Below are positions 44,131 to 52,465 of a stretch of 64,000 bases of DNA, piece after piece. Source of the stretch: Bradyrhizobium ontarionense (GTDB lineage: Bacteria; Pseudomonadota; Alphaproteobacteria; Rhizobiales; Xanthobacteraceae); the NCBI RefSeq assembly GCF_021088345.1, contig NZ_CP088156.1, positions 3,658,001-3,722,000 of the forward strand, written 5' to 3'. The position numbers and the translations under genes are program-made. The first letter of the stretch is position 1. Each line of letters opens with the position of its first letter. The notes below the pieces were generated by a model. The model had not been told where the DNA came from, searched no databases, and saw only the letters and a list, made by a program, of their open reading frames with translations.

Positions 44131-44793
44131 TCAGGAGGCCAGCACGACCATTGCATCGCCTTCGGCGGCGAGCGTCACCTTGAGACCGCAGGCCTCGGCG
44201 AGGAGGCGCGTGTAGTAAGGCTGTACCGCGTGGGCATCGATCGTCGCCTGATGCGCGCCGGCAAGCAGATTGATGATGTTCTGCGGCAGCCGCGCGTTGA
44301 GCCCGGTGGCGGCGACGCGGAAGCTCATGGTCTCGCCATCGCCGATTGGATCGACGGTGAGAACGCCGCCGCGCGGAATCGTCTGCTGCGCCACCACCAT
44401 CATGTTGAGCAGCAGCTTGACCCTGTTCTTGGGCAACAGCAGCCGCGGCAGGTTCCAGGTGATGGAGGTCTTGGCGTCTTCGATATGGCCGCGCGCCATG
44501 GTCTGCGCGTCGCCGACATCGATCTGCGCGCCCGCCGAGCCGGCGGCGCCGAACGCGAGCCGGCAGAACTGCAGCCGTGCGGAAGCGGTCTTGGCGCTCT
44601 TGCGGATGAGGTCGAGCGCGAAGTCGCGGTCTTCGGGCTTCGGATTGTCGTCGAGCACCTCGAGGCCGTTGACGATCGCGCCGACCGGACTAATCAGGTC
44701 GTGGCAAACCTTCGAGCAGAGCAGAGCGGCAAGCTCGAGCGTGTCGGGAGCGGGAATCGGATTGGCGATCTCTGAAGACGACGTGCCGGACAT
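44131..44793 (-). CDS. chpT: histidine phosphotransferase ChpT
   Basis: A 220-residue protein of the ChpT family: a histidine-kinase-like dimer that does not use ATP but passes phosphate from CckA to CtrA and CpdR. H31 in LLCSKVCHDLISPVGAI is the phosphorylated residue, and the C-terminal part keeps a degenerate HATPase fold (KLLLNMMVVAQQTIPRGGVL). The ATG at 44793 is chosen; the longer frame adds 24 residues without family features. CtrA at 10597 is the expected target. Confidence 0.88.
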   Translation of the reverse strand: MSGTSSSEIANPIPAPDTLELAALLCSKVCHDLISPVGAIVNGLEVLDDNPKPEDRDFALDLIRKSAKTASARLQFCRLAFGAAGSAGAQIDVGDAQTMARGHIEDAKTSITWNLPRLLLPKNRVKLLLNMMVVAQQTIPRGGVLTVDPIGDGETMSFRVAATGLNARLPQNIINLLAGAHQATIDAHAVQPYYTRLLAEACGLKVTLAAEGDAMVVLAS

Positions 44794-45065
44794 TCGATGT
44801 TCCTGGAAATCCGCGAACTTTGACGAATCATGCTTGCCTAATGGCTTGATACACTGCGAATGCATGAACCGCCACCGAGCTTAGAGCATGCCACCGGAAA
44901 GTACGTAGCGGTTTTCCGGGCAGGATGCTCAATGGAACATCACGTGGCAGTATCCAGATGCGCCCCGGAGCGGGCCAGGACGGGATTGGGCCGACCGCGA
45001 GATGACGAGATGAGGACATCGACCATGAAAGCTCCGCACAGAACGGCCGAAGGGAGCACATCGCG

Positions 45066-45902
45066 ATGATGACGAGCCCGACCGCAGGCGCCGTCGACAT
45101 CGGATCGGCCGCAGCGCTGATGGCACCATTGACCGAGCTCGTCGTCGAGGCCGCCCACGCGATCCTGGCCGTGAACCGGCGCGCCATGAGCGTCACCGAC
45201 AAATCCGACGGCTCGCCGGTCACCGAGGCCGATCTCGCCGCCGATCGCGTCATCGCCGACGGACTGGCGCGGCTTGCGCCCGAGATCCCGGCGCTATCGG
45301 AGGAGCGGGTCGGGGCAAGCGCGCCACCGTTCAAAGGCAGCTTCTTCCTGATCGATCCGCTCGACGGCACCAAGGAGTTCGTGGCCGGCCGCGGCGAATT
45401 CACGGTCAATCTGGCGCTGGTCAGCGCGGCGAGCCCGTTGCTAGGCATCGTCTGCGCGCCGGCAATCGGCCTGATCTGGCGGGGCCTGGTCGGCCGCGGT
45501 GCCGAGCGGCTGTCGTTCACGGAGACGGGCTTGGGCGTCCCGGAGCCGATCCGCACGCGGCCGGCGCCGAAGCCGGGCGAGGCCTGGGTCGCGGCCGTCA
45601 GCCGATCCCATGGCGACGCCCGCACCGAGGCCTTCATCCAGGCGCGTCCGGGAGCGATGCGTCTCCCGCTCGGCTCGGCCGTGAAATTCGGCCGGCTGGC
45701 CGAGGGCTTGGCGGACATCTATCCGCGGCTCGGCCCGACCTCGGAATGGGACGTCGCCGCGGGCCACGCCGTGGTCACGGCCGCAGGCGGCACGGTCACC
45801 AGCGAGACCGGGACGCCGTTGCGCTACGGCGAGCGCACGGACGGCTTCATCGTGCCGTCCTTCATCGCCTGGGGCGACCCCGCCGTGGTGAAGGCGGCAT
45901 GA
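45066..45902 (+). CDS. cysQ: 3'(2'),5'-bisphosphate nucleotidase CysQ / inositol monophosphatase family
   Basis: A 278-residue magnesium-dependent phosphatase. Metal-binding motifs are SEE at 78-80 and D97-P-L-D100-G-T-K-E-F, with the C-terminal partner SEWDVAAGHAVVTAAGG. The LDGTKEF form, with Lys-Glu-Phe, is typical of CysQ and not of inositol phosphatases. It removes 3'-phosphate from PAP made during sulfate assimilation. AAGGGAG precedes the ATG by 13 bases. Confidence 0.88.
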   Translation: MMTSPTAGAVDIGSAAALMAPLTELVVEAAHAILAVNRRAMSVTDKSDGSPVTEADLAADRVIADGLARLAPEIPALSEERVGASAPPFKGSFFLIDPLDGTKEFVAGRGEFTVNLALVSAASPLLGIVCAPAIGLIWRGLVGRGAERLSFTETGLGVPEPIRTRPAPKPGEAWVAAVSRSHGDARTEAFIQARPGAMRLPLGSAVKFGRLAEGLADIYPRLGPTSEWDVAAGHAVVTAAGGTVTSETGTPLRYGERTDGFIVPSFIAWGDPAVVKAA

Positions 45903-45918
45903 GCCGCCGCCCGGGGCT

Positions 45919-46449
45919 TCAGTTCGGCAGATCCTGCTCGAGCGCCGGCCAGCGCGCCTCCGCCCGCCGCAAATAGCGCGCGGGATCGGCGGCGAAGGCG
46001 TCCCGGCTCTGCTCCCGGCTGAACAGGAACAGCCGGTCCTCGACGACCGCAAAGAAGCGCGGATTACCGGCCACCGTGACGCCGCGCGCCACATCGGTGG
46101 GGTCATAGCCGCCGAATTGCGGGCCATAGACCTCCGGATGGGCCAGGAAGGAGGCGCGGTTGCCCTCGTTGCGGAACCGCCAGACCACCCCGCCCTGCGT
46201 CGCCTCCAAATCCGGATCGCCCTGCAGCGCCTGACCGTCGACGAAATAGGAGACGGGGTCGAAACCGTCGATCGCGAGCCCGCTGAAGCGGTTGGCGACG
46301 ATCCGAAGGGTGGTGGCCGCGGGCGCGCCGACCGGCGGCAGCAGCAGAGCCGTGAGTGCGATGGCGGCGATAACGCGGCGAAACAGCGGCTTTGACCCTG
46401 TCTGGTTCCGTTGTTGCCGTTGTGCGGTCATAGTTGGTGCCGATAACAT
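45919..46449 (-). CDS. YHS-domain secreted protein
   Basis: About 176 residues, with a hydrophobic leader (VIAAIALTALLLPPVGAPAA) and a YHS-type module: FDPVSYFVDGQALQGDPDLE, FRNEGNRASFLAHPEVYGPQ. YHS domains often bind a metal, but this one has no conserved cysteine. The start is ATG 46449 or ATG 46431; neither has a clear ribosome site. Convergent with cysQ, 16 bases between stops, divergent from eipA. Confidence 0.75.
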   Translation of the reverse strand: MLSAPTMTAQRQQRNQTGSKPLFRRVIAAIALTALLLPPVGAPAATTLRIVANRFSGLAIDGFDPVSYFVDGQALQGDPDLEATQGGVVWRFRNEGNRASFLAHPEVYGPQFGGYDPTDVARGVTVAGNPRFFAVVEDRLFLFSREQSRDAFAADPARYLRRAEARWPALEQDLPN

Positions 46450-46550
46450 GGGAGACGAAGGGGCCGCGCCCCTCTCCCGACAATCGCCCGATGGGGTTGG
46501 CGTCAGGTTAAGGCGAAGGTCGGGAAGCCGATAGCAGGGGATTTCCATCG

Positions 46551-47195
46551 ATGAATTTCGCATCACGCCTCGCCGCCACGACGCTTGCGGCCGTGCTGGC
46601 CCTGACTGCGTCGGTGGCTGCGCAACAGGCGCCACCGCCCCAGCCGCCGCCTCCCCAGGCCGCGCCCCCATACCAGCAGCCGGCGCCGCCGCCGCAGCGC
46701 GCGCCAGCCCCCGACAGTTTCGGTCCGGACGAGCTGGTCAATGCCGGCCACCGCTTCTTCGGCAACGTCTCGCGCGGCCTCGCCTCGGTGATCGAGCGCG
46801 CGGTCAGCCAATGGGGTCTGCCGAACGGCTACATCCTCGGCGAGGAAGGCGCCGGCGCCTTCGTTGCCGGCCTGCGCTACGGCGAGGGCACGCTCTACAC
46901 CAAGAACGCCGGCGATCTGCGGGTCTACTGGCAGGGCCCCTCGCTCGGCTTCGATTGGGGCGGCGACGGCGCGCGTACCATGACCCTGGTCTACAACCTG
47001 CCGGCCACCAGCGCGATCTACCAGCGCTTCGTCGGCATCGACGGCTCGGCCTATATCGTCGGCGGCTTCGGCATGACGGCGCTCACCGCGAACAACATCG
47101 TGCTGGTGCCGATTCGCTCCGGTATCGGCCTGCGGCTCGGCGCCAATGTCGGCTATCTCAAGTTCACGCCGAGCGCGACCTGGAACCCGTTCTGA
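46551..47195 (+). CDS. eipA: envelope protein EipA (DUF1134)
   Basis: A 214-residue secreted protein: signal peptide (ASRLAATTLAAVLALTASVAA), a Pro/Gln-rich stretch at about 26-55, then the DUF1134 domain (GYILGEEGAGAFVAGLRYGE, GDLRVYWQGPSLGFDWGGDG, TANNIVLVPIRSGIGLRLGA). In Brucella the family protein EipA supports cell-envelope integrity. GGGG lies 10-13 bases before the ATG. It is conserved in most alphaproteobacteria. Confidence 0.88.
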   Translation: MNFASRLAATTLAAVLALTASVAAQQAPPPQPPPPQAAPPYQQPAPPPQRAPAPDSFGPDELVNAGHRFFGNVSRGLASVIERAVSQWGLPNGYILGEEGAGAFVAGLRYGEGTLYTKNAGDLRVYWQGPSLGFDWGGDGARTMTLVYNLPATSAIYQRFVGIDGSAYIVGGFGMTALTANNIVLVPIRSGIGLRLGANVGYLKFTPSATWNPF

Positions 47196-47316
47196 TACCG
47201 CCGCGACACGTTCTCCCATGACGGATCAAGGTTAACACGGCAATGGGCTGGCTTTGCGCCAGCCGGCCGTGGCATTGTGATTCTGTTAAGTATTTCTGGC
47301 CGGGGAGTTGCGCGTC

Positions 47317-48612
47317 ATGGTCGAGCCGATCATGTATTTTGCGATCGGATTTCTGATCGCAATGCTCTGTGCATTGATGATCGTGCCGCTCGTGCACAAT
47401 CGTGCGGTGCGGTTGACGACGCGCCGGTTGGAGGCGGCCACGCCGCTGTCGATGGCCGAGATCCAGGCCGACAAGGACCAGCTGCGCGCGGAATTCGCGA
47501 TGTCGGCCCGGCGGCTGGAAATGAGCGTCGACGCGCTCAAGAACAAGGCCACCGGCCAGCTCGCCGATCTCGGCAAGAAGACCGACGCCATCAACCGCAT
47601 GAAGATCGAGCTCGGCGAGAAGAACGCCGCGATCTTTGCGCTGGAGGCGCGCGAGAAGGCGCTGAAGGACCAGCTGCGCGCCACCGAGGAGGAGTTCGCC
47701 GCCAAGACCGAGGCGCTCCGTGCCGCCGAGCAGGCGCTGAAGGACAAGCAGGGCGAGCTGGTCCGGCTGAGCACCGAGCTGAACGACAAGTCGATGCTGG
47801 CGGACAGCCGCCAGATCGAGCTGGTGTCGGTGCGGACCCAGGTCGAGGAGCTGCGCAGCCGCGTCTCCGACGCCGAGAAGGAGTTTTCCGCGACGCAGGC
47901 GCGGCTGACGCTGGAACGCGACGAATCCGACACCGCGACCAAGGCGCTCAACGACGCCCGCGCGCGGGTCGAGAATCTCAGCCAGCGCGTCACCGACCTC
48001 GATCGCCAGCTGATCGTCCAGGTCAAGGAAGCCGAGATGCTGGCGACCCGCGTCACCGACCTCGAGGGACGGCTGTCGACCCAGGGCAAGCTGCTCGCCG
48101 AGCGCGATTTCGAAAATAACCAGCTGCGCGAGGCCAACGCCGCCGCCGAGCGCACGCTGAAGGAGCTGCGCGACGAGCTCGCCGGCCACGGCAACGGCAA
48201 ACCGGCCGCGTTCGAGCGACTGAAGTCCGAGAAGGCTGCGCTCGAAGAGCAGCTGCAGGCCGCACGCGACGAGCGCACCAAGCTGCAGCGCGAGATGAAC
48301 GCGATCCAGCAGCAGGCCGAGAGCACCTGGGCCCAGGAGCGGATGGAGAACGCGCTGTTGCGCGAGCGCATCAACGACATCGCAGCCGAGGTCGCCAAGC
48401 TCGCGATGCAGATCGAGGGCCCCAATTCGACCATCGAGGCCATGCTGGCCGCCGAGCCCGTTCCTGCCAAGCCGGCAAACGCCAACGGCGTCGCTGCGAC
48501 CCCTGCGGCTGCGGCAGCGGCAGGCGCGAGCGGTCCTCAGGGCGGCACCCTGGCCGACCGCATCCGGGCGCTGCAGTCCCACGCCTCGCGCGCCCGCCAG
48601 ATCGGCGCTTGA
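47317..48612 (+). CDS. membrane-anchored coiled-coil protein
   Basis: About 431 residues: one N-terminal membrane segment (residues 3-25, PIMYFAIGFLIAMLCALMIV) and a very long charged helical region from about 45 to 390 with heptads (LRAEFAMSARRLEMSVDALK, ARDERTKLQREMNAIQQQAE). The last 35 residues are Ala/Pro-rich. This layout suits a spacer or scaffold near the inner membrane. No enzymatic motif is present. ATG 47317 is preferred, with GGGGAG 10-15 bases upstream; a TTG at 47308 is the alternative. Confidence 0.75.
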   Translation: MVEPIMYFAIGFLIAMLCALMIVPLVHNRAVRLTTRRLEAATPLSMAEIQADKDQLRAEFAMSARRLEMSVDALKNKATGQLADLGKKTDAINRMKIELGEKNAAIFALEAREKALKDQLRATEEEFAAKTEALRAAEQALKDKQGELVRLSTELNDKSMLADSRQIELVSVRTQVEELRSRVSDAEKEFSATQARLTLERDESDTATKALNDARARVENLSQRVTDLDRQLIVQVKEAEMLATRVTDLEGRLSTQGKLLAERDFENNQLREANAAAERTLKELRDELAGHGNGKPAAFERLKSEKAALEEQLQAARDERTKLQREMNAIQQQAESTWAQERMENALLRERINDIAAEVAKLAMQIEGPNSTIEAMLAAEPVPAKPANANGVAATPAAAAAAGASGPQGGTLADRIRALQSHASRARQIGA

Positions 48613-48829
48613 TGTGGCGGACCTGCCCCTCCTCCCTGTGAGGGGCAGATCCGTGAAAGGGCAGGTTTCGGCCCGATCGAGGACAGCCCGCCGTTCCCCC
48701 GCAGTTTTCCTCGCTGGCAACGCCGCAAATCCTTGACACCCCCTGCCCGCGCTTCGTAAATCGCGGGCTCCGACGGACTGCTTCGGCAGCTGCTCTCTGA
48801 GGCTTCACGGCCGGCAGCCACCGGGATCC

Positions 48830-48904
48830 GGGCGCATAGCTCAGCGGGAGAGCGTTCCCTTCACACGGGAGAGGTCCAAGGTTCGATCCCTTGTGCGCCC
48901 ACCA
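48830..48904 (+). tRNA. tRNA-Val(CAC)
   Basis: Full cloverleaf. Acceptor arms GGGCGCA and TGCGCCC, D arm GCTC-AGCGGGA-GAGC, anticodon arm TTCCC-TTCACAC-GGGAG with anticodon CAC, T arm CAAGG-TTCGATC-CCTTG and an encoded CCA. Such genes are common integration sites, and an accessory region follows. Confidence 0.93.
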
Positions 48905-49258
48905 TTAGCCCCTTAATCCAACAAGTTAGCAGATCGATTCCCCGGAAGGGTGCCCCGAAATTTTTGGGGCACAACAAGGGTACACCCTGTGCTGGCTGCA
49001 ACCGACCTTGGGGCCGACCGCATTGCGCAATCAAAACGAAGCAAAGCTCGGCACGGTACTGCGTTGAAGGGGCGGAACAGGCGACGTGCTGTCAGTTGCT
49101 GGCGCGCCACAGTTCGGGGCGGCTTCTGCATCTGGTAGCTCCGAATGACCGCCGACGGCATAAGCTAGCGATTGCCCGATAGAGTGGGCTAACGCGGCAC
49201 GCCGCCGCGGAACAAGTCAAACTAGAGCGCGAAGATACGCGCTGGTCCGCCGCTCACT
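48905..49258. other. gene-free stretch after tRNA-Val
   Basis: No coding region is supported. It contains the hairpin GTGCCCC-N9-GGGGCAC at 48950-48972 and a 61-base segment (49007-49067) related to one at 58502-58562. No integrase gene is present. This may be the decayed edge of an integrated element. Confidence 0.5.
49007..49067 (+). repeat. 61-base repeat, first copy
   Basis: It aligns without gaps to 58502-58562, with 45 of 61 bases identical by hand count. Both copies read LGPTALRN..AK.G and then four residues and a stop on the plus strand, suggesting the C-terminal ends of two related, decayed genes. Confidence 0.55.
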
Positions 49259-50314
49259 TTAGATCTGGCCGAGTTCAATCACCATTCGCCCGTCGGCCGC
49301 AGCGCCGGCATTGACGGTTGTGCCAGGTTCGAGCAGCACGACCTCGCAGGTATCGGTCAATGCGACTGGGCAATGCTCGACGCCATGCGGGACCACGATG
49401 AACTCGCCTTCCTCGATGATCTCGTCCCGATCACGGAACTTCATCAGCAGGCGGCCCTTGTGCACGAAGAAGAGTGCGTCCTTGCTCTTATGAAAGTGCC
49501 AGACGAACTCGCCGGAGAACTTGGCGAGCTTGATCTGCATTTCGTTAATCTGACCGGCGATCTTCGGCGACCAGGTGTCGTTGAAGCGCCCGAACGAGCT
49601 GGTGAGGTTCTTCTTGTGGAACGGCGAGAGGTGCTGATTGAGCGCAGCCACATCACGAATGATGGCCCGGAGCTGGCCAGTGACGTCCTTGTCCTCGGCC
49701 GGATACTTGCCGTCCAGCGCAGCAGTGCCGATCGTGAAGCCGGCGGCACCCGCTTCCTTCAGGATGGCGATCTGCTCAGCCGTATCGATCGAGCCGGCCA
49801 CGTAGACGGGCTTGGACACCGCCGCGCACACCGCCTTGATGAGGGCCGGGACGTCTTCCTTCGACCGATAGGCGAGCAGATCGAGACCATGCACGCCCTC
49901 ACGCGCGGTCAACGCCTCGGCGCTCTTGACGATCTCCTCGATGCTCCCTTGGAGCACGCTCGGGTGACCCGTGATGCGACCCGGGAAGGGGAAGTATTGG
50001 ATCTCCGTGTCGGCAAGGAGCGGCAGGACGTCGTCGACACGTGTGCCGCCGAGCAAGACGTCAACGCCGATTTCGGCCGCCGCCTTCACCGAAACAATTT
50101 CACTTTCCGCGTCGAGCGAAACCACTTCGAGATAGGAGGTCGCGCCGCCTGCCTTGATGGACTGGTTGAGAGCCTTGAGTTGGTCGATAGGCAGGCCAAT
50201 GTCCTTGAAGCCGATATGGCGAACGCCGAGACGCAAGGCGGTTTTGAGCTGTTCTGATGCGTCCTCGATCGTGCGGTCGTTGCGCGTGAGCATGAAGATG
50301 AAGCGAAGGCCCAT
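49259..50314 (-). CDS. TIM-barrel / cupin fusion protein
   Basis: A 351-residue protein. Residues 1-225 resemble a HisA/PRAI-like beta-alpha barrel (RHIGFKDIGLPIDQLKALNQ, VYVAGSIDTAEQIAILKEAG, AGFTIGTAALDGKYP). Residues about 240-335 are a cupin with likely metal ligands H273, H275 and H314 (VWHFHKSKDALFFVHKGRL, VVPHGVEHCPV). The cupin half looks like sugar- or acid-binding isomerases. The gene shares its first bases with the PdxA-like stop, so it is in the same operon as the kinase and dehydrogenase. Exact reaction unknown. Confidence 0.75.
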   Translation of the reverse strand: MGLRFIFMLTRNDRTIEDASEQLKTALRLGVRHIGFKDIGLPIDQLKALNQSIKAGGATSYLEVVSLDAESEIVSVKAAAEIGVDVLLGGTRVDDVLPLLADTEIQYFPFPGRITGHPSVLQGSIEEIVKSAEALTAREGVHGLDLLAYRSKEDVPALIKAVCAAVSKPVYVAGSIDTAEQIAILKEAGAAGFTIGTAALDGKYPAEDKDVTGQLRAIIRDVAALNQHLSPFHKKNLTSSFGRFNDTWSPKIAGQINEMQIKLAKFSGEFVWHFHKSKDALFFVHKGRLLMKFRDRDEIIEEGEFIVVPHGVEHCPVALTDTCEVVLLEPGTTVNAGAAADGRMVIELGQI

Positions 50315-51327
50315 TAGACTACCCTTTGAAGTTCTTTGGTCGTGGTTTGCGCAGCAACGAGCCTCCGCGCGTAAGCGAGCGCGGTCTCTAGACTGGCGGT
50401 ATCGGCAGTGCCTAGACCTGCAATGTCGAACGCCGTGCCATGGTCAGGACTTGTGCGGACGAACGGCAGGCCGAGCGTGATGTTCACCCCCTTTTCGAGG
50501 CCGAGATATTTCACGGGGATCAGGCCCTGGTCGTGATATTGGGCCACGACCACATCGAAGCGGCCCTTGCGGGCCTGCATGTAGACAGTGTCGCCGGGCC
50601 AGGGACCACTGGCGTCGATGCCCTCGGCGCGCGCGGCCTCGATCGCGGGCCGGATGATCCGGATTTCTTCGTCGCCGAAGAGACCACCTTCGCCGGCATG
50701 GGGATTGAGCCCTGCGACCGCAATTCGCGGCGTCGCGATCCCGAGGGCCTTGCCGCCCTCATTTGCGAGCCGGATCGCCGACATCTGCGCATCGAAATCC
50801 GCTTGGTCGATGGCCTTGCGCAGCGACGTGTGGATAGTGACGAGAACCGTACGGATATCGTCGTTGGCCAGCATCATCGCAACGCGCTTCGCGCCACCAT
50901 AGTCGGCGAGGATTTCGGTGTGCCCGGGATAGCGAATGCCCGCGCTTCCCATCGCTTCCTTGTTGATCGGCGCGGTGACGATCCCGCTGACCTTGCCGGC
51001 CTTGGCCGCCGCGATGGCGGCGACGATGGCGGCGAAAGAAGCTTTGCCGGAAATGGCGCTGACGATCCCGAACGGAGGCGGCGCGATGATTTGCGTCGCC
51101 TCGACTATCTCAATGGACCGCGGCTCAGAACGTGCCTCTTCAGGTCCCGCGATATGCCTGACCGTCAGGTCGAGACCCAGACGATGGACGATATTCTCCA
51201 TCACGACGTAGCTGCCGAAGACGACCGTGCGTTCATGGCCTTTGGCCAATGTCTTCGCCACGATCTCCGGGCCGATGCCGGAGGCATCACCCATTGTGAT
51301 GGCTAGGGGGACGGTTTTGATCACCAC
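50314..51327 (-). CDS. PdxA2-like 4-phospho-threonate dehydrogenase
   Basis: A 337-residue metal-dependent NAD dehydrogenase of the PdxA family: ITMGDASGIGPEIVAKTL, APINKEAMGSAGIRYPGHTE, NPHAGEGGLFGDEE, QYHDQGLIPVKYLG and TSPDHGTAFDIAG give the metal and substrate ligands. Next to a DUF1537 kinase, this is expected to be PdxA2, which oxidises and decarboxylates D-threonate 4-phosphate to dihydroxyacetone phosphate, and not the B6-biosynthesis enzyme. It overlaps the kinase gene by 7 bases. Confidence 0.88.
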   Translation of the reverse strand: MVIKTVPLAITMGDASGIGPEIVAKTLAKGHERTVVFGSYVVMENIVHRLGLDLTVRHIAGPEEARSEPRSIEIVEATQIIAPPPFGIVSAISGKASFAAIVAAIAAAKAGKVSGIVTAPINKEAMGSAGIRYPGHTEILADYGGAKRVAMMLANDDIRTVLVTIHTSLRKAIDQADFDAQMSAIRLANEGGKALGIATPRIAVAGLNPHAGEGGLFGDEEIRIIRPAIEAARAEGIDASGPWPGDTVYMQARKGRFDVVVAQYHDQGLIPVKYLGLEKGVNITLGLPFVRTSPDHGTAFDIAGLGTADTASLETALAYARRLVAAQTTTKELQRVV

Positions 51328-52388
51328 ACAACCTGTTCTGATGCCCAGGCGCCAAGGCGGAGCTGCGCGATCGCACGACGCAGCGTATTGTCGTCGCCGA
51401 AGCCGCCTGCCTTCATGGCGATAAGTAGCTCTCGCCCATCCCCGAGGAATGCGCGGCCAAGCGGAAAGCCTGGCTCAAGCTCTTGCAGGATCTCGAACGC
51501 ACCGATGTCCAGGCGATCGAGGATCGCTTCCATCGTGTCCCCGCCAGTGGCGATCACGACGTCGAAACGCTCGTCGGCCACCCTTCGAGCCACATCCCGG
51601 GCAATGTCGCGCACGACGGCGCCGGGATCATCCATCCGTTCGACTGGAGCTCGCAGCAGGGCGACCCCAGGCGCGAGCGCGACCCCATCGGCCTGACGAT
51701 GGCTGCGCGGGTTGGCGCTGCCGATAGCGATAAGAATGTCGCCGCGAGCCGCGACGGTCACGTCCGATGCAGCCGCAGCCGGCGCAAGGCGCTTCGCCAA
51801 AGCCAGGGCCATGCCCGGAGAGCCCACCCACAGGATCGACTCCGGCTCCGGCAGAGCCGCAATTTGTGTGTCGAGATCGTCCTGTGTCGCAGCATCAAGG
51901 ATGACGACGCTGCCGATGCAGGCCGGGACAAGCTCAACCAGCCGCGAGTGTCGCGCCGGATGGACGGGGTCGCGACCATACACGGTCTCCGCTACCGGGA
52001 CGCCATCCACAAGCTGAACGCCGCTGACGGTCGTACGCCCTGCGCCGGGAAACGCAGGTGCAAAGACCAGCATCTTGCGGCCGCTTGCGATGTAGGCCGC
52101 TTCCAGCTCGGCCGTCACATGCCCGCGAAGTGTCGAGTCCACGGTCTTGTAGAGGACGTCCCGTGAAGCGAGCTGCTCGGCAAGTTCCGACACCCGCTGC
52201 GCCGTGTGCGAGGCAAGGGCCGATCGCGATCCGCTATCGACGGCGACGATCGCTGCATCCTGTAGCGGGAGCCGGCGTCGGCCGACAATTGCCCGCAGGC
52301 CCCGCTCGACAAACGGACCAGCCCCATCGGCGGCGCTGGTCAGATCGTCGGCGAGAATGCCGATCGTGTACTGGCTATTGGTTCGCAT
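51321..52388 (-). CDS. four-carbon acid sugar kinase (DUF1537, DtnK/OtnK-like)
   Basis: A 355-residue kinase with the N-terminal SBD_N part (ILADDLTSAADGAGPFVERG, YKTVDSTLRGHV, FAPAFPGAGRTTVSG) and the nucleotide-binding C-terminal part (VVIATGGDTMEAILDRLDIG). The length is short for the family, which is often about 420 residues. Paired with PdxA2, it points to D-threonate as substrate: phosphorylation at the 4-position feeds the dehydrogenase. First gene of the operon, divergent from the LysR regulator. Confidence 0.88.
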   Translation of the reverse strand: MRTNSQYTIGILADDLTSAADGAGPFVERGLRAIVGRRRLPLQDAAIVAVDSGSRSALASHTAQRVSELAEQLASRDVLYKTVDSTLRGHVTAELEAAYIASGRKMLVFAPAFPGAGRTTVSGVQLVDGVPVAETVYGRDPVHPARHSRLVELVPACIGSVVILDAATQDDLDTQIAALPEPESILWVGSPGMALALAKRLAPAAAASDVTVAARGDILIAIGSANPRSHRQADGVALAPGVALLRAPVERMDDPGAVVRDIARDVARRVADERFDVVIATGGDTMEAILDRLDIGAFEILQELEPGFPLGRAFLGDGRELLIAMKAGGFGDDNTLRRAIAQLRLGAWASEQVVW

Positions 52389-52440
52389 AGATCAATTATG
52401 TCAAACCAATCCAGCGTAAAAAGCGATAGTTTTTGTGTTT

Positions 52441-52465
52441 CATTGGTGATACTAGATCACCAATG
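52441..52465. promoter_or_regulatory. perfect palindrome over the lysR start codon
   Basis: CATTGGTGAT (52441-52450), centre ACTAG, ATCACCAATG (52456-52465). The last three bases are the ATG of the LysR gene. A dimer bound here would block the regulator's own start region and sit 53-77 bases from the kinase gene start. It could act both as autorepressor site and as an activator site. Confidence 0.55.

Noticed and set aside
46480..46550. CtrA site upstream of eipA
   Set aside because: Only a single TTAA at 46507-46510 with no second half at the right spacing.
47246..47264. GGCTGGC-N5-GCCAGCC hairpin between eipA and the coiled-coil gene as terminator
   Set aside because: No T run follows; could be a chance GC hairpin.
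48623..48648. Hairpin CTGCCCCTC/GAGGGGCAG after the coiled-coil gene as terminator
   Set aside because: Good stem but no T run on either strand; it fits the dispersed GC-rich repeats better.
47164..48720. A 518-codon minus-strand frame opposite the coiled-coil gene
   Set aside because: Mirror of heptad-rich coding sequence; no start signal or domain.
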